From Kitasatospora sp. GP82 (GTDB lineage Bacteria; Actinomycetota; Actinomycetes; Streptomycetales; Streptomycetaceae), in the NCBI RefSeq assembly GCF_029892105.1, contig NZ_JARZAJ010000004.1:248001-312000 (forward strand): DNA of 64,000 nucleotides. The letters are read 5' to 3'. The notes under the pieces are model-generated. The model had not been told where the DNA came from. It was given only the letters and a program-made list of their open reading frames with translations, and searched no databases. Position 1 is the first letter of the stretch; every line of letters starts with the position of its first letter. A program made the position numbers and the translations under genes. Of this stretch, positions 53,305 to 62,413 are shown one piece after another.

Positions 53305-53615
53305 GGGAAAATCGTGTCCGGTTGAAAAACAGGCACCCCAAGCCCTGTGCGGCGTGTCGGCCGAGCCGAGCCCGACCGTGTCGCAGCCCTGGCGCCGCAC
53401 CGCTCCGGGCGTGCCGCAACGGGCGCGAACCGGACGCGGCAACCACCCGTTCGGCGGCCTGCCATCCGCTCCGGGGGCCAGCTCGACCAGCGGACTCGAC
53501 CGGTGCTCCGGCAGCGCCGCCGTGCAACGGGCGGCTTCACATCCACCCGCTACGAATATCCACTCATAATTTCTACTGACCTCGGCCGGCCATTATCCAA
53601 GGCCGTCCCGTGGAG

Positions 53616-54017
53616 TCAGCGGCCCCCGAACTTCTCGTCAGTGGAGACGATCTCCCGCCCCAGCGGCATCAGCGAGATCGGGATCATCTTCAGGTTGGCC
53701 CACCCGAACGGGATTCCGATGATCGACAGGAACAGCGGAATACTCGTCGCCAGATGCGCGAGCGCCAGCCACCAGCCCGCGAAGACGAACCAGATCACGT
53801 TGCCGACGAACGACGCCGCCCCGGCACCGGGCCGCTCCACCGTCGTCCGCCCGAACGGCCACAGCACGTACCCGGCGATACGGAAGCTGGCGATGCCGAA
53901 CGGGATGGTGATGATCAAGACGCAGCAGATGATCCCGGCGACGGCGTAGCCGATGGCCATCCAGATCCCGCAGAAGATCAGCCACAGGACGTTGAGTACG
54001 AAATCGAGCACCCTCAT
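53616..54017 (-). CDS. YccF domain-containing membrane protein
   Basis: This 133-residue protein carries two YccF units: LNVLWLIFCGIWMAIGYAVAGIICCVLIITIPFG, then VGNVIWFVFAGWWLALAHLATSIPLFLSIIGIPFGWAN. Each is a re-entrant hydrophobic hairpin ending in IPFG. The function is unknown across the family. GGAGGG lies seven bases before the ATG at 54017. Confidence 0.88.
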   Translation of the reverse strand: MRVLDFVLNVLWLIFCGIWMAIGYAVAGIICCVLIITIPFGIASFRIAGYVLWPFGRTTVERPGAGAASFVGNVIWFVFAGWWLALAHLATSIPLFLSIIGIPFGWANLKMIPISLMPLGREIVSTDEKFGGR

Positions 54018-54098
54018 GCGCCCACCCTCCCACGCTTCTCTTCCCCCCACCGTGCGCGGACACACTCCGGCCGGCGGGCGCGGATCCGGGGCGAAGGG

Positions 54099-55046
54099 CT
54101 ACAGCGGAGTGACGGCCTTGAGGACGAGCAGCAGCGCGACCGCCGCGTTGAGGGCGGAGAGCGCCGAGGCAGCCGCACCGGCAGCGGCGACCATGGCGGC
54201 GAGGCCGGCCGGGCTGTGGGCGGGGGGCCAGTTGGCGCTGGTGGGGACGGGGCCGAGGAGCGCGGCCACGCGGCGCGGGATCGGGCCGGGCGCGGCGAAG
54301 GCGGCGAGTGGGGAGGCGCCGAGGCCGTGGGCGGCGGCGCCGTGGGAGACCAGGGCGGCCTTGGCGACGGCGCGGGCGGTCAGGCGGCGGTCGCCGACCG
54401 CCTGGGCGGCCTCCTCGTCGGCCCACCGTTCGGCGCCGTAGGCGACGGCCTGCTGCAGCGGCCGCAGGAAGGGGTTGGCGCAGCTGGCGAGCTGGGTGGC
54501 GAGCAGGTAGCGGTGGTGGTGGTTGGCGAGGTGGGCCCGTTCGTGGGCGAGCAGGGCTTCGCGTTCGTCGCAGCTGAGGCTGTCGAGCATGCCGGTGGAG
54601 ACGACGATCCGTCCGGGTGCGCCGGGCAGCGCGTAGGCGTACGGACTGTCGTCGGGCAGGACGGCGAGGTCGAGGTCGCCGGGTGCCGTGGCGAGGGCCC
54701 GTCGGGCGCGGGAGCGGATCCGCAGGTGGCGGACGGCGATCAGGGCGCAGGCCGCGATGAGCAGTCCGAGGAGGCAGAGTGCGGCGGTGCCCACGATCTC
54801 GTGGAACGGTACGGCCGCCCGGACCTCCGGGTCCGACCAGCTGTCGGGGAGCGGGTTGCCGGGGATCTGCGCGGTGCCGACCACGCCGAGCAGCCCGAGG
54901 CACAGTGCGCTGCACACGGCCATCACGACGCTGATGGTGGTGAGCAGGCGGGCCGCACTGCGCGGGTGGAGGTGCTGCTCGGCCAGGCGGGAGATCGGCA
55001 GTGCGGTGAGCGGGAGGACGAGCGGAAGGAAGACGAAGAAACCCAT
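54099..55046 (-). CDS. M56 family metallopeptidase (BlaR1/MecR1-like)
   Basis: This 315-residue protein has three or four membrane helices and the zinc-peptidase motif LLAHERAHLANHHH (HExxH form HERAH) near residue 165, with a downstream ERWADEEA ligand segment. It lacks the beta-lactam sensor domain of BlaR1, so it is the short actinobacterial form that is thought to cleave the partner BlaI repressor. It begins three bases after the BlaI gene stop. What signal it senses is unknown. Confidence 0.87.
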   Translation of the reverse strand: MGFFVFLPLVLPLTALPISRLAEQHLHPRSAARLLTTISVVMAVCSALCLGLLGVVGTAQIPGNPLPDSWSDPEVRAAVPFHEIVGTAALCLLGLLIAACALIAVRHLRIRSRARRALATAPGDLDLAVLPDDSPYAYALPGAPGRIVVSTGMLDSLSCDEREALLAHERAHLANHHHRYLLATQLASCANPFLRPLQQAVAYGAERWADEEAAQAVGDRRLTARAVAKAALVSHGAAAHGLGASPLAAFAAPGPIPRRVAALLGPVPTSANWPPAHSPAGLAAMVAAAGAAASALSALNAAVALLLVLKAVTPL

Positions 55047-55049
55047 CTC

Positions 55050-55457
55050 TCAGCCTTCTTGGTCGTCCGATGTGCTGTCGAGCAGGGCCCTCAGCAGGTG
55101 CTCGTCGTGCGGGAGGAGGGCGCTGACGAAACTGGCGAGCACCGCGTCGCGGTCGTCCTCGCTGTCGAGGACCTTGCGCATCCGCAGGGCGGCGAGGCCG
55201 GCGGCGTCGGAGGCGGCGAGCCAGAGGTAGGAGCGGCCTGTCCTGGTGCGGGAGACGGCGTTCTTTGCGTGCAGCCGGGAGAGGATGGTCATCACGGTGG
55301 TGTAGGCGAGGTTGCCGTCCAGGCGCTCCTGCACCCAGCCTGCGGTCGCGGGGCCGGGTGACTTCCGCAGGACGGCGAGGACCTGGGCCTCCAGTTCGCC
55401 CTGGCCCCGCCGGCGCACCCGGGGGTCCCTCGCCGATGCGTTCAGCTCCTCGCCCAT
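55050..55457 (-). CDS. BlaI/MecI family transcriptional repressor
   Basis: This 135-residue winged-helix repressor has RRGQGELEAQVLAVLRKSPGPATAGWVQERL, then LAYTTVMTILSRLHAKNAVSRTRTGRSYLW (recognition helix and wing). It ends with a dimerisation region (VSALLPHDEHLLRALL). The ATG at 55457 has GGAGG upstream. The M56 peptidase gene follows three bases later, the classic repressor/protease pair. A perfect palindrome lies 160 bases upstream, and an identical half-site pair lies before the TerD gene. Confidence 0.88.
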   Translation of the reverse strand: MGEELNASARDPRVRRRGQGELEAQVLAVLRKSPGPATAGWVQERLDGNLAYTTVMTILSRLHAKNAVSRTRTGRSYLWLAASDAAGLAALRMRKVLDSEDDRDAVLASFVSALLPHDEHLLRALLDSTSDDQEG

Positions 55458-55617
55458 GGCGACGACCTCCCCCTCCGCTGCTGCCGCCCCGCCGGGCCGG
55501 GGCACGCCTCTCATCCTACTGAGCCACCCCACGCCGTCGTCCGGCGCGGAGAGCGGGTCGCCGGTGGAACCGGGAGGGGTGACTTCACCGTGGTGACTTT
55601 GTATGCTTCGCTGGTCC

Positions 55618-55633
55618 TCTACACGACTGTAGA
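55618..55633. promoter_or_regulatory. TCTACA-N4-TGTAGA palindrome (BlaI operator candidate), site 1
   Basis: TCTACA-CGAC-TGTAGA is a perfect palindrome in the gap between the divergent BlaI gene and the LCP gene. BlaI/MecI operators carry TACA/TGTA half-sites, though the spacer is 4 here rather than the usual 2. Confidence 0.55.
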
Positions 55634-55764
55634 AGATGGTGCGGCCGGCCCGGCTCTGCGCTCACCCGCCGCCGTTCTCGCCCGCATCGCGACGGCCAGG
55701 CGCCTTCGCCTGCCGCTTCCGCAGCAGCGAGACCCCCCCTGTACCCGCCGCGAAAGGTGCGCGC

Positions 55765-57342
55765 ATGACCGACCCGGAACCGCGTACGCCTCGCCGAGGT
55801 CGCCCGACTGCCGGCGACGGGACGGCGGAGCCGAGAGCGGCCCGGGCCCCGGGCGACCAGGGCACGAAGCGGCGACGCAGCAAGAAGGAGATCGCCCTCT
55901 GGGCGGGCGCGGCGACGATGTCGGTGGCGGTCCTCGGCGGCGCCGGGATCTACTACAAGCTCAACGCCAACATCAGCACCTTCGACGGCGGCGGCCTCAG
56001 CGCGGACCGCCCGGCGGCCGCCGGCCCGGACGCCAACGGCAACACCCCGGTCAACCTGCTCCTGATCGGCTCCGACTCGCGCGACGGCGCCAACAAGGAC
56101 CTCGGCGGCGGCAGCGACGGCGGGGCGCGCTCGGACACCACGATCCTGTTGCACGTCTACGCCGACCACAAGCACGCGGTGGGCGTCTCGATCCCCCGCG
56201 ACTCGCTGGTGGACATCCCGCCCTGCAAGGCGAACGGCAAGTGGACGGCGCCGCAGACCAACGTCATGTTCAACAGCGCCTTCTCGGTCGGCGACTCCGT
56301 CCAGGGCAACCCGGCGTGCACCCAGAACACCGTCGAGAAGCTGACCGGCCTGCGGGTCGACCACACCATAGTCGTCAACTTCCAGGGCTTCGCGGCCATG
56401 ACCAGCGCGGTCGGCGGGGTGAACGTCTGTGTTCCGAACGCCGTCTACGAGGGTGATCTCAACCCCAACCTCGGCAGCAAGGGCGAGCTGCTCTTCCCGA
56501 AGGGCCCGCAGAAGCTGTCCGGCCAGCAGGCCCTGGACTACGTCCGGCTGAGGCACGGCATCGGCGACGGCTCGGACATCGGCCGGATGCAGCGTCAGCA
56601 GGCCTTCCTCTCATCCCTGATCAAGAACATCAAGAGCCAGGGCATGAATCCGACCACCCTGCTGCCGCTCGCCGACGCGGCGACCAAGTCGCTGACCGTC
56701 GACCCGGGCCTGGGCTCGGCCGACAAGCTGATGTCCTTCGCCCTGTCGCTGAAGGACATCGACCTGCACAACGTCAAGTTCCTCACGGCTCCCTGGCAGT
56801 ACAACGGCGCGCGGGTCTCGCTGGTCCACCCCGACATCGACCAGCTGTGGGCCGCACTGAAGGCCGACCGCACCCTGGACGGCCAGGACGCGGGCAGCGG
56901 CACCCCGGGCACGTCCAGCGCCTCGCCGACGGACGCGGCACCGAGCCCCTCCACCACGCCGTCGGTGAAGGGCGCCGGTCTCGGAGTCGCCGTCTACAAC
57001 GGGACCACCACCCCTGGGCTGACCACCAAGGCCGCCGACCTGCTGGAGGGGGCCGAGTTCACGGTCACCGGCAAGGCGAACGCGGCCGCCCAGAACCACG
57101 CCACCACCGTCGTCGAGTACGGACCCGGCGAGAAGGCCGGGGCCGAGAAGGTGGCCCAGCTCTTCCCCGGCGCCCGACTCGAGCCGGTCGACCGCTCGGG
57201 CATCAACCTGATCCTCGGCCGGGACTTCGCCTCCTCGGGCGGCGCGAGCCCCGCAGTTCCGTCGGGGCCGCTGCCGACCAGCGTCAGTGGCGCGGCCCGC
57301 TCCGCCGACGACGACCTGTGCAGCAATGTCTCGTACGGCTGA
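55765..57342 (+). CDS. LytR-CpsA-Psr (LCP) family cell-wall glycopolymer ligase
   Basis: LCP enzymes attach wall teichoic acids or other polymers from lipid carriers to peptidoglycan. The 525-residue protein has an N-terminal basic cytoplasmic stretch (KRRRSKK), one membrane helix (about residues 45-65), and the LCP domain (NLLLIGSDSRDG, RSDTTILLHVYADHKHAVGVSIPRDSLVDIP, then DYVRLRHGIGDGSDIGRMQRQQ). These supply the conserved Asp/Arg pyrophosphate-binding residues. A LytR_C domain follows (GVAVYNGTTTPGLTTKAADLL). The ATG at 55765 has AAAGG upstream. Confidence 0.93.
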   Translation: MTDPEPRTPRRGRPTAGDGTAEPRAARAPGDQGTKRRRSKKEIALWAGAATMSVAVLGGAGIYYKLNANISTFDGGGLSADRPAAAGPDANGNTPVNLLLIGSDSRDGANKDLGGGSDGGARSDTTILLHVYADHKHAVGVSIPRDSLVDIPPCKANGKWTAPQTNVMFNSAFSVGDSVQGNPACTQNTVEKLTGLRVDHTIVVNFQGFAAMTSAVGGVNVCVPNAVYEGDLNPNLGSKGELLFPKGPQKLSGQQALDYVRLRHGIGDGSDIGRMQRQQAFLSSLIKNIKSQGMNPTTLLPLADAATKSLTVDPGLGSADKLMSFALSLKDIDLHNVKFLTAPWQYNGARVSLVHPDIDQLWAALKADRTLDGQDAGSGTPGTSSASPTDAAPSPSTTPSVKGAGLGVAVYNGTTTPGLTTKAADLLEGAEFTVTGKANAAAQNHATTVVEYGPGEKAGAEKVAQLFPGARLEPVDRSGINLILGRDFASSGGASPAVPSGPLPTSVSGAARSADDDLCSNVSYG

Positions 57343-57396
57343 CCGGCGCCCGGGGACTGACTTGTCGTCAAGCTCGGCAGACCGATTCTCGCCTTC

Positions 57397-57412
57397 TCTA
57401 CAGTGATGTAGA
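57397..57412. promoter_or_regulatory. TCTACA-N4-TGTAGA palindrome (BlaI operator candidate), site 2
   Basis: TCTACA-GTGA-TGTAGA has the same half-sites and spacing as site 1, 76 bases upstream of the TerD gene. TAGATT inside its right half fits a -10, so binding would block the promoter. Confidence 0.5.
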
Positions 57413-57487
57413 TTCATTGACCAGACCGGCTGCACAGCCAAGCACGCGCCTTGTCGGACCGGCGCGAGAACTCCAGGAGGGGCAATC

Positions 57488-58063
57488 ATGGGAGTCACTC
57501 TCTCCAAGGGCGGCAACGTCTCGCTGACCAAGGAGGCCCCCGGCCTGACGGCCGTCATCGTCGGCCTCGGCTGGGACGTCCGCTCCACCACCGGCGCCGA
57601 CTTCGACCTCGACGCCAGCGCGCTGCTCTGCAACGAGGCCGGCCGGGTGCTCAGCGACCAGCACTTCGTCTTCTTCAACAACCTGCGCAGCCCCGAGGGT
57701 TCGGTCGAGCACAGCGGTGACAACCTCACCGGCGGCGGGGACGGCGACGACGAGCAGATCAAGGTCGACCTCATGGCCATCCCGGCCGGGGTCGCCAAGG
57801 TGGTCTTCCCGGTCTCCATCTACGACGCCGACACCCGACTGCAGAACTTCGGCCAGGTCCGCAACGCCTTCATCCGCGTGGTCGACCAGGCCACCGGCGC
57901 CGAGATCGCCCGCTACGACCTGACCGAGGACGCCTCCACCGAGACCGCCATGGTCTTCGGCGAGCTCTACCGCCTCGGCGCCGAGTGGAAGTTCCGCGCC
58001 ATCGGCCAGGGTTACGCCTCCGGCCTGCGCGGCATCGCCCTGGACTACGGCGTCAACGTCTGA
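57488..58063 (+). CDS. TerD family tellurite-resistance/stress protein
   Basis: This 191-residue TerD/CABP1-type protein has [41 protein letters not shown] and [21 protein letters not shown], the two acidic segments that bind Ca2+ in this family. AGGAGG precedes the ATG. Streptomyces carry many such genes; some affect sporulation and Ca2+ or tellurite response. An upstream palindrome matches the one before the BlaI/LCP pair, so it may be in the same regulon. Confidence 0.92.
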   Translation: MGVTLSKGGNVSLTKEAPGLTAVIVGLGWDVRSTTGADFDLDASALLCNEAGRVLSDQHFVFFNNLRSPEGSVEHSGDNLTGGGDGDDEQIKVDLMAIPAGVAKVVFPVSIYDADTRLQNFGQVRNAFIRVVDQATGAEIARYDLTEDASTETAMVFGELYRLGAEWKFRAIGQGYASGLRGIALDYGVNV

Positions 58064-58127
58064 GCGGACCGACAGGCCCGTACGGGCCGACGGCCGTTCC
58101 ATCCCTATCCATGACCCGGGGGAACGC

Positions 58128-58775
58128 ATGGACCGACTTCCCCGTCCGCCTCAGCTGACCCAGCTGCCCCAGCAGGACCGGGCCGACTTCGAGCTGGCGC
58201 TCGGTCAGGCCCTGGCCAGGGACGAGATCCGGGAGGCGCTGCGGCGGAACCCGGGGCTCGGCAGCGAACAGCTCCGCGCGCTCGCCCGCACGGCCAGCGG
58301 CGAGATCGCGGCAGCCGCTGCCGACGAGTACATCGAGTACCTGCGGGTCCGCAGCACCTCGGGCCCGGCCGACTCCACGGGGACCGGCGACTCCCGCAGC
58401 ATCGACCCCGACTGGGCGGGCGGGCTGATGGGTGTACTCGCCGTCCTCGTTCCCCTGCTCACCGGCACCGCCGCGGGCATCCTGCTGCTGCTCGGGTACG
58501 CGCTGGGACTGGCCAAGTCCCAGCGCCACCTGGCCGACTCACTGCTCACGGCGGGCTGGGCGGCGGCCGTGGTCGCCGGAATCTGTGTCGTCGCGGGGGT
58601 CTCCGGACTTCTGGCCACCGCTGCCCGCCGCCGCGCCGCCCAGTCCGAGGCGGTGCAGTCCGAGGCAGCGCCGGGCACTGCCCGTTCCGAGGAGCTCGAG
58701 CGGGCCCGCGAGGCATGGCGGACGGCGCTGCTGGAGCGGGGACTGCTGCCCTTCCTCCTCCTTCGGCTCCAGTAG
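58128..58775 (+). CDS. Membrane protein of unknown function
   Basis: I do not recognise this 215-residue protein. The N-terminal 80 residues are soluble and charged (RADFELALGQALARDEIREALRR). Two hydrophobic segments follow (about residues 100-123 and 140-163), then a basic/Ala-rich linker and an amphipathic C-terminus ending in Leu-rich FLLLRLQ. GGGGGAA lies upstream of the ATG. It follows the TerD gene by 64 bases and may be co-transcribed. Confidence 0.7.
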   Translation: MDRLPRPPQLTQLPQQDRADFELALGQALARDEIREALRRNPGLGSEQLRALARTASGEIAAAAADEYIEYLRVRSTSGPADSTGTGDSRSIDPDWAGGLMGVLAVLVPLLTGTAAGILLLLGYALGLAKSQRHLADSLLTAGWAAAVVAGICVVAGVSGLLATAARRRAAQSEAVQSEAAPGTARSEELERAREAWRTALLERGLLPFLLLRLQ

Positions 58776-58843
58776 CCTCGGGCCGGACGGACCTGCCGGG
58801 GAGCCGGTCCGCCGAACCGTACGAGAGACCCGAGGAACCAGAA

Positions 58844-59197
58844 GTGAACATACGCCGTATCGCAGGGGCCGTGCCCGCTCTGATGCTGGCCGCGCTGCTG
58901 CTGGGCCAGCAGACCGCCGCCCAGGCCGCCCCTGTGACGGCCCGTACGGTGGCCGCCGCACCAGCCGCTCCCGCCGCCGGCATCGCCGCTCCCGCACCGG
59001 CCGCCGCGCCGGTGCAGCCGCAGACGCAGGGCACCCAACAGCTCGCCGCCAAGACCAAGGACACCAAGAAGAAGGGCGGCTTCTTCAAGAAGCTCGGCAT
59101 CGCAGTGATCGTGGTGATCCTGCTGATCATCCTCTTCGCGATCGGACTGATCGTCGCGATCGTGTTCGCGATCAAGCGGATCTTCCGACGGCGCTAG
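58844..59197 (+). CDS. Small secreted/membrane protein of unknown function
   Basis: This 117-residue protein has a signal peptide (MNIRRIAGAVPALMLAALLLGQQTAAQA), an Ala/Pro-rich linker, a Lys-rich stretch (KTKDTKKKGGFFKKLG) and one strongly hydrophobic C-terminal helix of about 28 residues ending in RRR. The GTG at 58844 has GAGGAA upstream. This suggests a protein tethered by its C-terminus with a short outside domain. No function can be assigned. Confidence 0.7.
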   Translation: MNIRRIAGAVPALMLAALLLGQQTAAQAAPVTARTVAAAPAAPAAGIAAPAPAAAPVQPQTQGTQQLAAKTKDTKKKGGFFKKLGIAVIVVILLIILFAIGLIVAIVFAIKRIFRRR

Positions 59198-59310
59198 CGG
59201 CCGCCTGCCGCCCCGGCCCGACGAGTTGCGAGGTCGCGGGGGCCTTCTACGCTGCAGATGACGGACGAATCATTGAATGTTGAAGCGTCCACAGCAGCAG
59301 GGAGGCAACC

Positions 59311-59763
59311 ATGTCTCAGGCTTCTGGTCCGCTCCACGACCCGTCGGGCCCCGCTCCGGGCGGGCACTCACCCGGATCGCGGCCCACGGCTGCCGTCACC
59401 GGGCTGGTGCTGTTCGCCGGGGTGATGATGCTGGTCAACGGGTTGCTGGGGATCCTCCAGGGCATCGTCGCGGTGGCCAAGGACAGCGTCTACGTGACCA
59501 CCCAGCACTACACCTTCGAGTTCAGCCTCACCGCCTGGGGATGGATCCACATCGTGTGGGGCCTGGCCATCGCGGCGGTCGGCTACGGCGTGATCAAGGG
59601 CTCCTCATGGGGACGAGTGATCGCCATCCTGGTGGTCTCCCTCGGTCTGGCGCTGAACTTCGTCTTCCTGCCGTACTACCCGCTCTGGTCGCTGGTGGTG
59701 ATCGCGATCGACAGCATCATTCTCTGGTCGCTGTGCCTCTACCACTCCCACACCACCATGTGA
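59311..59763 (+). CDS. DUF7144-like four-helix membrane protein
   Basis: This 150-residue protein has a Pro/Ser/Gly-rich N-terminus and four helices (TGLVLFAGVMMLVNGLLGILQGI, WGWIHIVWGLAIAAVGYGVI, GRVIAILVVSLGLALNFVFL, LWSLVVIAIDSIILWSLCLY). The pattern is that of DUF7144 proteins, common in actinobacteria with no known role. GGGAGG precedes the ATG. It is convergent with htpX. Confidence 0.8.
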   Translation: MSQASGPLHDPSGPAPGGHSPGSRPTAAVTGLVLFAGVMMLVNGLLGILQGIVAVAKDSVYVTTQHYTFEFSLTAWGWIHIVWGLAIAAVGYGVIKGSSWGRVIAILVVSLGLALNFVFLPYYPLWSLVVIAIDSIILWSLCLYHSHTTM

Positions 59764-59770
59764 TCCGCGC

Positions 59771-60634
59771 TCAGCGGTGGTAGCCGCCCATCCGCTCCAG
59801 ACGGGCGATCCGCTCGGCCATCGGCGGGTGGGTGGAGAAGAGCCGGGCACCGGCCTCCCCCGGACGGAAGGGGCTGGCGATCATCATGTGGCTGGCCGTC
59901 TGGAGCTGCGGTTCCGGCGGCAGCGGCAGCCGCAGGGTGCCCACCTCCAGCTTGCGCAGGGCGCCGGCCAGGGCGAGCGGGTCACCGGTGATCCTGGCCC
60001 CGTCCGCGTCGGCCTGGTACTCGCGGGAGCGGCTGACGGCCAGCTGGATCAGGGTGGCGGCGAGCGGGCCGAGGATCATGATGGCGAGCATGCCGAACAG
60101 GCCGGGACCGTCGTCGTCCTCGCTGCGGCCGAACGGGATCAGCCAGGCGAAGTTCACCAGGAACATGATCACGGAGGCCAGCGCCCCGGCCACCGAGGAG
60201 ATCAGGATGTCCCGGTTGTAGACATGGCTCAGCTCATGGCCGAGCACCCCGCGCAGCTCGCGCTCGTCCAGCAGCTGCAGGATGCCGTCGGTGCAGCAGA
60301 CCGCCGCGTTGCGCGGGTTGCGGCCGGTGGCGAAGGCGTTCGGCGCCGGGGTGGGCGAGATGTACAGACGGGGCATCGGCTGGCGGGCCGAGGTGGAGAG
60401 CTCACGGACGATCCGGTACAGCTGCGGCGCCTCGATCTCGCTCACCGGGCGGGCCCGCATGGCCCGCAGGGCCAGCTTGTCGCTGTTCCAGTACGCGTAC
60501 GCGTTGGTGCCCAGGGCGATCAGCAGGGCCAGCACGAAGCCGGTACGGCCGAAGAAGCTGCCGATCACCAGAATCAGCGCTGACAGGCCGCCGATCAGCG
60601 CGGCCGTTCTCAACCCGTTGTGCTGGCGGTGCAC
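59771..60634 (-). CDS. htpX: Zinc metalloprotease HtpX
   Basis: HtpX is a membrane M48 protease for quality control of misfolded membrane proteins. The 287-residue protein has two N-terminal helices, the HExxH motif in [13 protein letters not shown] near residue 137, two more helices, and the third zinc ligand in [13 protein letters not shown]. The GTG at 60634 has GGAGGG seven bases upstream; the open frame continues upstream but lacks homology. The second, partial nuo cluster next to htpX is the arrangement I recall from S. coelicolor. Confidence 0.93.
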   Translation of the reverse strand: MHRQHNGLRTAALIGGLSALILVIGSFFGRTGFVLALLIALGTNAYAYWNSDKLALRAMRARPVSEIEAPQLYRIVRELSTSARQPMPRLYISPTPAPNAFATGRNPRNAAVCCTDGILQLLDERELRGVLGHELSHVYNRDILISSVAGALASVIMFLVNFAWLIPFGRSEDDDGPGLFGMLAIMILGPLAATLIQLAVSRSREYQADADGARITGDPLALAGALRKLEVGTLRLPLPPEPQLQTASHMMIASPFRPGEAGARLFSTHPPMAERIARLERMGGYHR

Positions 60635-60763
60635 GGCAGGCCCTCCAAGTGGTGCGGCGGGAAGCCTTCGGTTCACATCCCTCTGCTGAGATCAACGGCG
60701 GGATGAGCCGAGTTCGTTCCCTTGTGCACAGACCGCCCAGTGGGCTGGGGCGTTGCCGGGTTC

Positions 60764-62410
60764 TCAGAACAGGCTGCCGCCGGCCACCTGGAGGACCAGC
60801 TGCGGCGCCACCGAGAGCACGACCGCGACAACGGCGGTCAGGCCCATGGTGGCGGCCAGCGGGGCCGGGAGACGGCGGTCGGTGAGCGGCTGCTCCGCCG
60901 GGGCGAACAGCTTGGCCGTCCAGACCAGGTAGTAGTACAGGGCGATCACGACGTTCACCGCCATCACCACGGCCAGCCAGCCCAGGCCGGCGTCCACGGC
61001 CGCCCTGAAGACCACCACCTTGCCGAACAGGCCGACGATGCCCGGGGGCAGTCCGGCCAGGCAGAGCAGGAAGAAGGCCAGCGCGAGCGCCGTCCAGCGA
61101 CGGCGGGCGAACAGGCCCGCGTAGTCGTCCAGCCGGCTGCCGGTGCCGCGGCCGACGGCGGCGACCACGGCGAAGGCGCCGAGGTTCACCACGCCGTAGA
61201 TGAGCGCGTACGCGACGGTGGCACCGATCGGCTCGGCCGCGTCGGCGTACCCGGCGGCGGCCAGCGGCACCAGCAGATAGCCGGCCTGGCCGACCGAGGA
61301 CCAGGCGAGCAGCCGGACGGCGCTGTGCGCGGTGCTCCCGCGCTGGCGCAGCGCAGCCACGTTGCCGGCCGTCATGGTCAGTGCCGCCAGCACCGCCAGC
61401 GCCAGGCCCCAGGTGTGGCCGTACGGGCGGAAGGCGAGCGTGGTGACCAGGGCCAGACCGGAGAGGCCGGTCGCCTTGCCGACCACCGAGAGGTAACCGG
61501 CGATCGGGATCGGCGCGCCGGTGTAGGTGTCGGGCACCCAGAAGTGGAACGGGACGGCGGCGACCTTGAACGCGAAGCCGACCAGCGTGAGCGCCGCGCC
61601 CGCCTCGGCCAGCGGCTTGAGCTGCGCCGGGGCGTGGGTCAGGCCGTCCGCGACGGCGGACAGGTGCAGGCTGCCGGTGGCGGCGTAGACGAAGCTGACG
61701 CCGAACAGCATCACGGCCGTCGCGGTGACCGAGGAGAGGAAGAACTTCAGTGCGGCCTCGGCGCCCCGGCCGTCCCGGCGCAGGCCGACCAGTGCGAAGG
61801 CCGGCAGCGAGGCGACCTCAAGGGCGATGATCAGCGTCGCCAGGTCGCGGGAGGCGGGCAGCAGGGCGGCGCCGGTGGCGCTGCTGAGCAGCAGGAACCA
61901 GTACTCGCCGGCGGGCAGACCCGCGGCGGATCCGCTGATCGACGCCTCCTCGTCCACGGTGTGGACGGAGAGCAGGGCCACGATCAGCGCGCCCCCCAGC
62001 GCCAGCAGCTGGAAGGCCAGCGCGAAGTGGTCCGCCACGTAGGAGCACGCTCCGCCGTTGATGGTCGCAGTGTCAGTGGCGGCTGCTACGTTCCGCAGGC
62101 AGAAGGTCGACCGAACGTCACCATGGGCCAGCGGGAGGAGTGCGATGAGCGCGAGGGCGAGTCCGCCGACGGTGAGCCAGCCGAGGGCCTTCTTCCGGCC
62201 CGCCGGGAGGAAGAGGTCCGCGAGCAGCACGGCGATGGCGGCCAGGGCGGCGATCAGCGGGGGCGCGATGGCCATCCAGTCGATCGACTGGATGAGGCTG
62301 CCCGGGTCGGCGGCGGCCAGCGGGCTGGTGGCGGCCAGTGGGCCGGCGTCGGACGAGGTCATGGCGGGCTGCCCCAGGGGGAGGTGAGAGCCGAGCAGGG
62401 TGGGGAGCAT
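60764..62410 (-). CDS. nuoN: NADH-quinone oxidoreductase subunit N
   Basis: NuoN is an antiporter-like proton-pumping subunit of complex I. The 548-residue protein has about 14 helices and the typical segments ALVGLRRDGRGAEAALKFFLSSV, GFAFKVAAVPFHFWVPDTYTGAP and LAWSSVGQAGYLLVP, with the conserved lysines of the channel. It begins three bases after the nuoM stop. A full 14-subunit set is not visible here; the rest lies to the right of the window, or this is a partial second complex. Confidence 0.94.
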   Translation of the reverse strand: MLPTLLGSHLPLGQPAMTSSDAGPLAATSPLAAADPGSLIQSIDWMAIAPPLIAALAAIAVLLADLFLPAGRKKALGWLTVGGLALALIALLPLAHGDVRSTFCLRNVAAATDTATINGGACSYVADHFALAFQLLALGGALIVALLSVHTVDEEASISGSAAGLPAGEYWFLLLSSATGAALLPASRDLATLIIALEVASLPAFALVGLRRDGRGAEAALKFFLSSVTATAVMLFGVSFVYAATGSLHLSAVADGLTHAPAQLKPLAEAGAALTLVGFAFKVAAVPFHFWVPDTYTGAPIPIAGYLSVVGKATGLSGLALVTTLAFRPYGHTWGLALAVLAALTMTAGNVAALRQRGSTAHSAVRLLAWSSVGQAGYLLVPLAAAGYADAAEPIGATVAYALIYGVVNLGAFAVVAAVGRGTGSRLDDYAGLFARRRWTALALAFFLLCLAGLPPGIVGLFGKVVVFRAAVDAGLGWLAVVMAVNVVIALYYYLVWTAKLFAPAEQPLTDRRLPAPLAATMGLTAVVAVVLSVAPQLVLQVAGGSLF

Positions 62411-62413
62411 CGG

